Source of the DNA: Bacillota bacterium
GTDB lineage: Bacteria; Bacillota; Clostridia; Tissierellales; Peptoniphilaceae
Length of the DNA stretch: 9,617 nt
Direction of reading: 5' to 3'
Assembly (NCBI GenBank): GCA_023394215.1
Contig: JAEXBH010000145.1
Coordinates: 1 to 9,617 of the forward strand
The notes below the pieces were generated by a model. It did not search any database. It worked only from the letters and a program-made list of their open reading frames with translations, and had not been told where the DNA came from. Of the stretch, positions 6,704 to 9,617 are shown in pieces; the stretch's first letter is position 1, and every line of letters starts with the position of its first letter. The translations under genes and the position numbers were made by a program.

Positions 6704-7085
6704 AGAAGTCACCTCCGTCATCCAAACCGCAGGAATGTCTAAGTGCTACAATTTTACTTATGTACTGGTCTATTTCATCAATATTTAAGCTTTCATAGCT
6801 CCTTGTGAACTTTATCTTACTTTGAATAGCAACTTTAAACTTTTCCTTTTGCATAGGATCATCTTTAAATATGAACCTACAATTTTCAAGCTCATTTTGA
6901 TCAACCTTAGATTTTATCTCGTTTATAGCATCCCTTATTTCCTCATAAGATTCGCTCTCATTACCCGTAATAGCTATCTCTATAACTTCGCTCTTATGAA
7001 GGGCTCCAAGATTTCTAAGCATGGTCTTTTCCTTCATCTTACCCTTGATTTCTAAAAGTCTATCCAAAGAATCAATTTTATTCAT
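6696..7085 (-). CDS. Small protein at the HndB position of the hydrogenase operon; possible cysteine-depleted HndB-like (thioredoxin-fold) protein
   Basis: 129 residues from the ATG at 7085; AGGGGTG lies 6 nt upstream. A GTG at 7094 would add three residues. In hndABCD operons this slot between the NuoE-like and NuoF-like genes holds HndB, a small thioredoxin-like [2Fe-2S] protein. The N-terminus IDSLDRLLEIKGKMKEK resembles the HndB opening helix. Next come a beta strand (VIEIAIT, 34-40), a helix (SYEEIRDAINEIKSKV) and another strand (NCRFIFKDD), as expected for that fold. The CxxxxC and CxxxC ligand pairs of HndB are absent: only Cys69 and Cys119 remain, and neither is in a cluster motif. 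It starts inside the hydC stop (ATGAATAA) and ends inside the hydB start (ATGACTAA), so translation is likely coupled. The HndB link is inferred from position and a weak resemblance. That it is a real gene is much surer than what it does. Confidence 0.8.
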   Translation of the reverse strand: MNKIDSLDRLLEIKGKMKEKTMLRNLGALHKSEVIEIAITGNESESYEEIRDAINEIKSKVDQNELENCRFIFKDDPMQKEKFKVAIQSKIKFTRSYESLNIDEIDQYISKIVALRHSCGLDDGGDFYD

Positions 7086-7575
7086 TTTTTTCACCCCTGT
7101 ACTCAGCTATTATCTTTTCAACATCTTCAACCTTTACATGACCGAAAATCTTGTCATTAACCCTAACTACCGGCCCTATTCCGCAGGCACCCAAACACCT
7201 TATGGAATTTATATTAAAAAGTCCGTCTTTAGATAAGCCTTCCTCGTCAGTCTCAAGGATCTCTTTAAATTTATTCAAAACAGCTTCGGAATCCTTTACG
7301 AAGCAGGCAGTTCCCATGCAAACATCAACCGAGAATTTACCCATCTTCTTTTCTTTAAAAAATGAGTAAAAAGTAACTATCCCGTTAATTTTAGCCGATG
7401 ACATATTTGTCTTTCTTGCTATATGTACTTGAAGTTCAGGCGGCAAGTAACCGAATATTCCCTGAGCATAATGCAAAATTGTAATAATATTATTGGGCTT
7501 GTTTTCAAACAAATCAATAAAATCATTCAATTGCCCAATCAGGCTTTCATCAAATTCTTTAGTTATCGTTTTCAT
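7078..7575 (-). CDS. hydC: Hydrogenase [2Fe-2S] subunit, HydC/HndA (NuoE family)
   Basis: 165 residues from the ATG at 7575, preceded by AGGAGGGT (7581-7588) at 5 nt. A longer frame starting at 7614 is rejected because it contains both this ribosome binding site and the -10 box. The N-terminal helical part (about 1-75) has the family signatures ITILHYAQGIFGYLPPELQ and INGIVTFYSFF. The C-terminal thioredoxin-like fold binds one [2Fe-2S] cluster through Cys 86 and 91 (CMGTAC) and Cys 127 and 131 (CLGAC). The length matches NuoE (about 155-165). It works beside HydB in electron transfer between NAD(P)H and the hydrogenase. It is the first gene of the operon; its TAA lies inside the next gene's start overlap. 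NuoE of a respiratory complex I is unlikely, because the neighbours are hydrogenase subunits. Confidence 0.96.
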   Translation of the reverse strand: MKTITKEFDESLIGQLNDFIDLFENKPNNIITILHYAQGIFGYLPPELQVHIARKTNMSSAKINGIVTFYSFFKEKKMGKFSVDVCMGTACFVKDSEAVLNKFKEILETDEEGLSKDGLFNINSIRCLGACGIGPVVRVNDKIFGHVKVEDVEKIIAEYRGEKNE

Positions 7576-7595
7576 ATTCAACCCTCCTGTATAGA

Positions 7596-7624
7596 ATAAT
7601 AGCACCAGCCGCATAAAAAATCAA
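7596..7624 (-). promoter_or_regulatory. Promoter of the hydrogenase operon
   Basis: On the minus strand TTGATT (7624-7619) and TATTAT (7601-7596) are separated by 17 nt, directly upstream of the hydC ribosome binding site. The transcript would begin very close to the AGGAGG, giving a leader of only about 15 nt. Both boxes deviate slightly from consensus, fitting a promoter of medium strength. Confidence 0.7.
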
Positions 7625-7689
7625 TAAGCACTTTTTAGCAATCTGTTCAATCAGCCAAAGTTAATATATGCTTACTATAATTTACTAAT

Positions 7690-7715
7690 ATTTGTTTAAC
7701 TTTATACAAACAAAT
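7690..7715. promoter_or_regulatory. 8-bp-arm inverted repeat upstream of the hydrogenase promoter; weak Rex-like site
   Basis: ATTTGTTT (7690-7697) and AAACAAAT (7708-7715) are perfect inverted arms around a 10-bp spacer. The internal 18-mer starting TTGTTTA and ending TATACAA (7692-7709) agrees with 11 of 14 fixed positions of the Firmicute Rex operator TTGTTAA-N4-TTAACAA. Rex senses NADH/NAD+ and often controls hydrogenase operons in clostridia (established knowledge). The site lies about 65 bp upstream of the predicted -35 box, which is awkward for simple repression. It could also be an unrelated palindrome. Confidence 0.3.
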
Positions 7716-7977
7716 ACAAGCTGTAAATCACAGTCTTTTAAGAAGCGATGAAATAGGTTTTCTCGATTATTAATTGACAATGAGACAAATATCTCCTCTT
7801 TACAATTTAAAAATAAAAAACTACACTTATCCTCAAAATTCCTTAGAATCTAATCACCACAAAAAAATAGAAAAGGTCATAAATAGGTGTATATTAAAGA
7901 GCGGTCAATATTAAAGGTCTAAAAAATAATAGATTTTAAAGAAAATGTTGCATAATTAAAAGTATTAAGATTAAAAG
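7716..7977. other. AT-rich divergent intergenic region, nothing further supported
   Basis: This stretch lies between the divergent hydC and 8039 genes. It has no coding frame of note. A TTGACA at 7777-7782 on the plus strand has no convincing -10 box at the right distance. No RNA-type structure beyond short AT stems was found. Confidence 0.4.
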
Positions 7978-8006
7978 ATTAAGTCTTAATATGTTATAAT
8001 TAACAT
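7978..8006 (+). promoter_or_regulatory. Promoter -10 region of the 8039 gene embedded in two adjacent palindromes
   Basis: ATTAAG-T-CTTAAT (7978-7990) directly abuts ATGTTA-TAAT-TAACAT (7991-8006). The second palindrome contains a perfect TATAAT (7995-8000), the likely -10 box. No good -35 hexamer occurs 17 nt upstream (7972-7977 is TAAAAG), so the promoter would be weak or activator-dependent. Palindromes covering the spacer and the -10 box are a typical placement for a repressor operator. The regulator is unknown. Confidence 0.5.
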
Positions 8007-8038
8007 GTAAATTAAAACATATTTTAAAGGAGCTTGAC

Positions 8039-8488
8039 ATGAAAAAAATCCGATACTTTCTTGTATTTTTTATAGGAATCCTCTTATGCATATATGGATT
8101 TTTCAACTATATGAATAACAAGGAAGAAGAAAAAATAAAAGATGATATTAAAAATTTTTGCATAACAAATAAAAGGGACTTGGTAATTTTCGCAAGCGGT
8201 AAAATGAGCCAAGAAGATTTTAAGAAAAAATTTACCGATATAAATATCAAAAAAGACCATAAATTCCCCGATATCATAGATTTTGATTTTGCAGGCAGGG
8301 GGTTAGGCAGTGCCTCCATATATTACGGTTTCTACTATATAAAAAATGATGATATAGAAAAAACTTTCAATAAAATATTCGAAAAAAGAGAGCATGATTT
8401 ATGGTATTTTAAAGAGAAAAATTCAGACAACTCCATAACAATAGAAAAAATCAGTCCTAACTGGTACTATTACAAAAAAACTTATTAA
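8039..8488 (+). CDS. Small membrane-anchored extracytoplasmic protein of unknown function
   Basis: 149 residues. AAAGGAG (8026-8032) lies 6 nt before the ATG. Residues 5-24 (RYFLVFFIGILLCIYGFFNY) form one hydrophobic segment after MKK. No lipobox or clear signal-peptidase site follows, so an uncleaved signal anchor with an outside domain is likely. The exposed part is charged at first (NKEEEKIKDDI) and then rich in aromatic residues: IDFDFAGRGLGSASIYYGFYY near 81-101 and SPNWYYYKKTY at the end. It reads like a compact beta-rich domain. I recall similar aromatic YYGFYY / NWYYY patterns in small Firmicute exported proteins but cannot name a family. A decayed copy of residues 53-149 lies at 2851-3143 on the other side of the hydrogenase operon. 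The gene is monocistronic: its own promoter region precedes it and a terminator starts at its stop codon. Confidence 0.82.
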   Translation: MKKIRYFLVFFIGILLCIYGFFNYMNNKEEEKIKDDIKNFCITNKRDLVIFASGKMSQEDFKKKFTDINIKKDHKFPDIIDFDFAGRGLGSASIYYGFYYIKNDDIEKTFNKIFEKREHDLWYFKEKNSDNSITIEKISPNWYYYKKTY

Positions 8489-8579
8489 AAAAGCCTAAGA
8501 GGTGTTCTTACCTGAACCGACGCCAAAAAATTGAATTTTTAGGTCCAACTTTTGGGGTTCCCTTAACCCTTAGGCTTTT
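8489..8579. terminator. Terminator with greatly expanded loop after the 8039 gene
   Basis: The arms AAAAGCCTAAG (8489-8499) and CTTAGGCTTTT (8569-8579) are identical to those of the terminator at 3147-3182. Here they enclose 69 nt rather than 14. The extra sequence folds further: GAACC (8514-8518) with GGTTC (8556-8560), CCAAAA (8523-8528) with TTTTGG (8550-8555), and an alternative inner palindrome AAAAATT-G-AATTTTT (8526-8540). The outer stem plus T-run should still terminate in both directions, serving the 8039 gene and the converging zinc-ribbon gene. The insert looks like a separate hairpin acquired in the loop. Confidence 0.75.
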
Positions 8580-8596
8580 AATCTTAAATCCTTATC

Positions 8597-8797
8597 CTAT
8601 TTTTCATCTTCATTATATTCTATAATTACTATATTGCAATTTTCACAATAGTAGCTTGTGTCGGACTGCTTTAAATATTTCCACTTTTTGAAATTTAAAA
8701 ACCGTGCACCTTTAGGCAACCAGCCTACAGGCATACCTATTTGATATTTTACAAAACGCCCGTCTCTCATTTCTTTACCACATTTATAGCACTTCAT
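8597..8797 (-). CDS. Small zinc-ribbon protein (DUF6487-like)
   Basis: 66 residues with two CxxC pairs, MKCYKCGKEM (Cys 3 and 6) and YYCENCNIVII (Cys 51 and 54), as expected for a zinc ribbon. Between them lies a GWLPKGARFLNFKKWK segment. The pattern N-terminal CxxC, central Trp-Leu-Pro, C-terminal CxxC then a hydrophobic strand recalls the DUF6487 group of small Firmicute proteins; this is recognition from memory. Zinc binding is inferred and the partner, nucleic acid or protein, is unknown. The ATG at 8797 is preceded only by a GGGGAT at 8801-8806, a modest ribosome binding site, and no clear promoter is visible. It converges on the 8039 gene and shares its terminator. Confidence 0.8.
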   Translation of the reverse strand: MKCYKCGKEMRDGRFVKYQIGMPVGWLPKGARFLNFKKWKYLKQSDTSYYCENCNIVIIEYNEDEK

Positions 8798-8821
8798 TTT
8801 ATCCCCACTAGTTAAATATTT

Positions 8822-9011
8822 TTATTTAAATGAATAAGAAACTTTTATCTTCGTAAACATATGTCCTGACGACTCATTTTTCGGTTTTAATAAAGTAATA
8901 CTTGTTCTGCTAATCCTGCCTCAATACTTGATGCATATTTAGCTGCATCCAAGCAAATTTATCACATATATAAAGTAACCTTCCTACACTAAATGCTAAC
9001 AAATATCTCCA
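8822..9011 (-). pseudogene. Possible decayed coding remnant, frame broken twice, identity unknown
   Basis: Three overlapping minus-strand frames read protein-like in succession. The first (9011 to about 8950) gives WRYLLAFSVGRLLYICDKFA. The second (8949 to about 8908) gives DAAKYASSIEAGLA. The third (about 8914 to the TAA at 8822) gives RTSITLLKPKNESSGHMFTK and then IKVSYSFK. Joined through two frameshifts they would form the C-terminus of one protein of at least 60 residues. No start codon or ribosome binding site is present. I could not assign a family, and the impression of coding sequence may be chance. The remnant ends 24 bp upstream of the zinc-ribbon start codon on the same strand. Confidence 0.25.
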
Positions 9012-9290
9012 TTTTTACACTTTTGTAAATTAATATTATACAACATACAACACTCCATTCTATAAGTATCCATATTGATTGAGATATTTTTATTAATTTC
9101 ATGATATCATTTAACCCTATTTTGGTCAACTATTTCAATTCGTAAATTTTCTATAATCACTTGCGGTTGTTAAACATATGTAACAAAAAACATCTTTCCT
9201 TTTTTTGTCATATTTATATCAATTCATCCTAATTTACTATGTCACCTGTTGGGGAGAGGAGGGGTACTAATCCCTAATATATTTTAGAAC
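9012..9290. other. AT-rich intergenic DNA, nothing supported
   Basis: No gene or RNA structure is supported. A minor hairpin TTTACA-CTTT-TGTAAA lies at 9014-9029. A short G-rich tract on the plus strand (9251-9265, GGGGAGAGGAGGGG) stands out in composition just beyond the rplL terminator. It has too few long G-runs for a convincing quadruplex. Confidence 0.35.
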
Positions 9291-9292
9291 CT

Positions 9293-9328
9293 AAAAAAGA
9301 GATGATTTGAAAATCAAATCACCCCTCT
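9293..9328 (-). terminator. Rho-independent terminator of the rplL transcript
   Basis: On the minus strand AGAG, a 3-nt bulge and TGATTTGA pair with TCAAATCA, one unpaired base and CTCT around a 3-nt loop. TTTTTT (9298-9293) follows. It begins 13 bp after the rplL stop codon, so the ribosomal operon ends here rather than reading on to another gene. Confidence 0.9.
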
Positions 9329-9341
9329 GATATCAGCTTCA

Positions 9342-9617
9342 TTATTTTACAGTTACTGTAGCGCCAACTTCTTCTAATTTAGCCTTTAATTCGTCAGCTT
9401 CTGCCTTAGAAACTTTTTCCTTAACAGGTGCTGGAGCTCCGTCTACAAGAGCCTTAGCTTCTTTTAAACCTAAACCTGTTAATTCTCTTACTACTTTGAT
9501 TACGTTAATCTTTCCTGAACCAGCGCTTTCAAGAACTACATCAAATTCAGTTTGTTCTTCTTCTTCAGCTGGAGCTGCTGCTACAGGACCTGCTGCTACT
9601 GCTACTGCAGGAGCTGC
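9342..9617 (-). CDS. rplL: 50S ribosomal protein L7/L12 (partial, 5' end outside window)
   Basis: 91 codons plus the stop at 9342-9344; the frame is open to the window edge, so about 30 N-terminal residues of the usual 120-125 are missing. The visible part starts in the Ala/Pro-rich hinge ([20 protein letters not shown]). It continues with the C-terminal domain signatures [40 protein letters not shown] and the terminal VGATVTVK. This is the stalk protein of the large subunit that recruits translation factors. It is normally co-transcribed behind rplJ; a strong terminator follows directly. The sequence is highly conserved and there is no sign of damage. Confidence 0.97.
   Translation of the reverse strand, partial: AAPAVAVAAGPVAAAPAEEEEQTEFDVVLESAGSGKINVIKVVRELTGLGLKEAKALVDGAPAPVKEKVSKAEADELKAKLEEVGATVTVK

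Noticed and set aside
6704..6721. Upstream ATG at 6721 as the hydB start
   Set aside because: The Shine-Dalgarno GGAGGT (6711-6716) would lie inside the coding region; it is ideally placed for the ATG at 6703, and homologues begin near there.
7576..7614. N-terminal extension of hydC from the ATG at 7614
   Set aside because: The extension contains the AGGAGGGT ribosome binding site and the predicted -10 box, and encodes no NuoE-like sequence.
7777..7805. Plus-strand promoter starting at the TTGACA at 7777
   Set aside because: No TATAAT-like box lies 16-18 nt downstream, and the next gene starts about 260 bp away with its own -10 box.
9251..9265. G-quadruplex in the G-rich tract near the rplL terminator
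   Set aside because: Only two runs of four G are present, with a single GG between them; a stable three-tier quadruplex is not possible.

Overview
The window comes from a low-GC, anaerobic Firmicute, most likely a fermentative member of the Clostridia or Tissierellia. The basis is AT-rich DNA, strong AGGAGG ribosome binding sites, a lipoprotein-type peptide-binding protein, and a trimeric-type [FeFe] hydrogenase with every metal-binding motif intact. The genus cannot be fixed from the sequence alone.

Layout, left to right. At 1-2379 (minus strand) lies an oligopeptide ABC transporter: oppA with a clear promoter, then a partial oppB running off the left edge, with a hairpin between them. At 2380-2620 is AT-rich intergenic DNA with a few palindromes. 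At 2621-2850 is an unusual chain of small perfect hairpins and two 67-bp near-identical direct repeats, each able to fold into a long bulged stem. Directly abutting it (2851-3143, plus strand) is a 5'-truncated, frameshifted copy of the small membrane-protein gene at 8039-8488, followed by a terminator serving both strands.

At 3189-7575 (minus strand) is a four-gene hydrogenase operon in the order hydC (NuoE/HndA-like), a small HndB-position protein that seems to have lost its iron-sulfur cysteines, hydB (NuoF/HndC-like), and hydA (catalytic [FeFe] hydrogenase, HndD-like). The first three junctions are tight: two 8-bp ATG/stop overlaps and one 8-bp gap. A promoter precedes hydC, and a weak Rex-like palindrome lies further upstream. 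The enzyme would couple NAD(P)H and reduced ferredoxin oxidation to H2 production, to dispose of fermentation electrons, or run in reverse.

At 8039-8488 (plus strand) is the intact single-TM protein, ending in an expanded version of the same terminator found after its broken copy. The two copies are direct repeats flanking the whole hydrogenase operon. At 8597-8797 (minus) is a small zinc-ribbon protein, then about 540 bp without an intact gene that may hold a decayed coding remnant. At 9342-9617 (minus) is the C-terminal three quarters of ribosomal protein L7/L12 with a strong terminator. The transporter, hydrogenase and ribosomal genes are ordinary; the hairpin/repeat array, the split paralogue pair and the cysteine-poor HndB-like protein deserve the second look.
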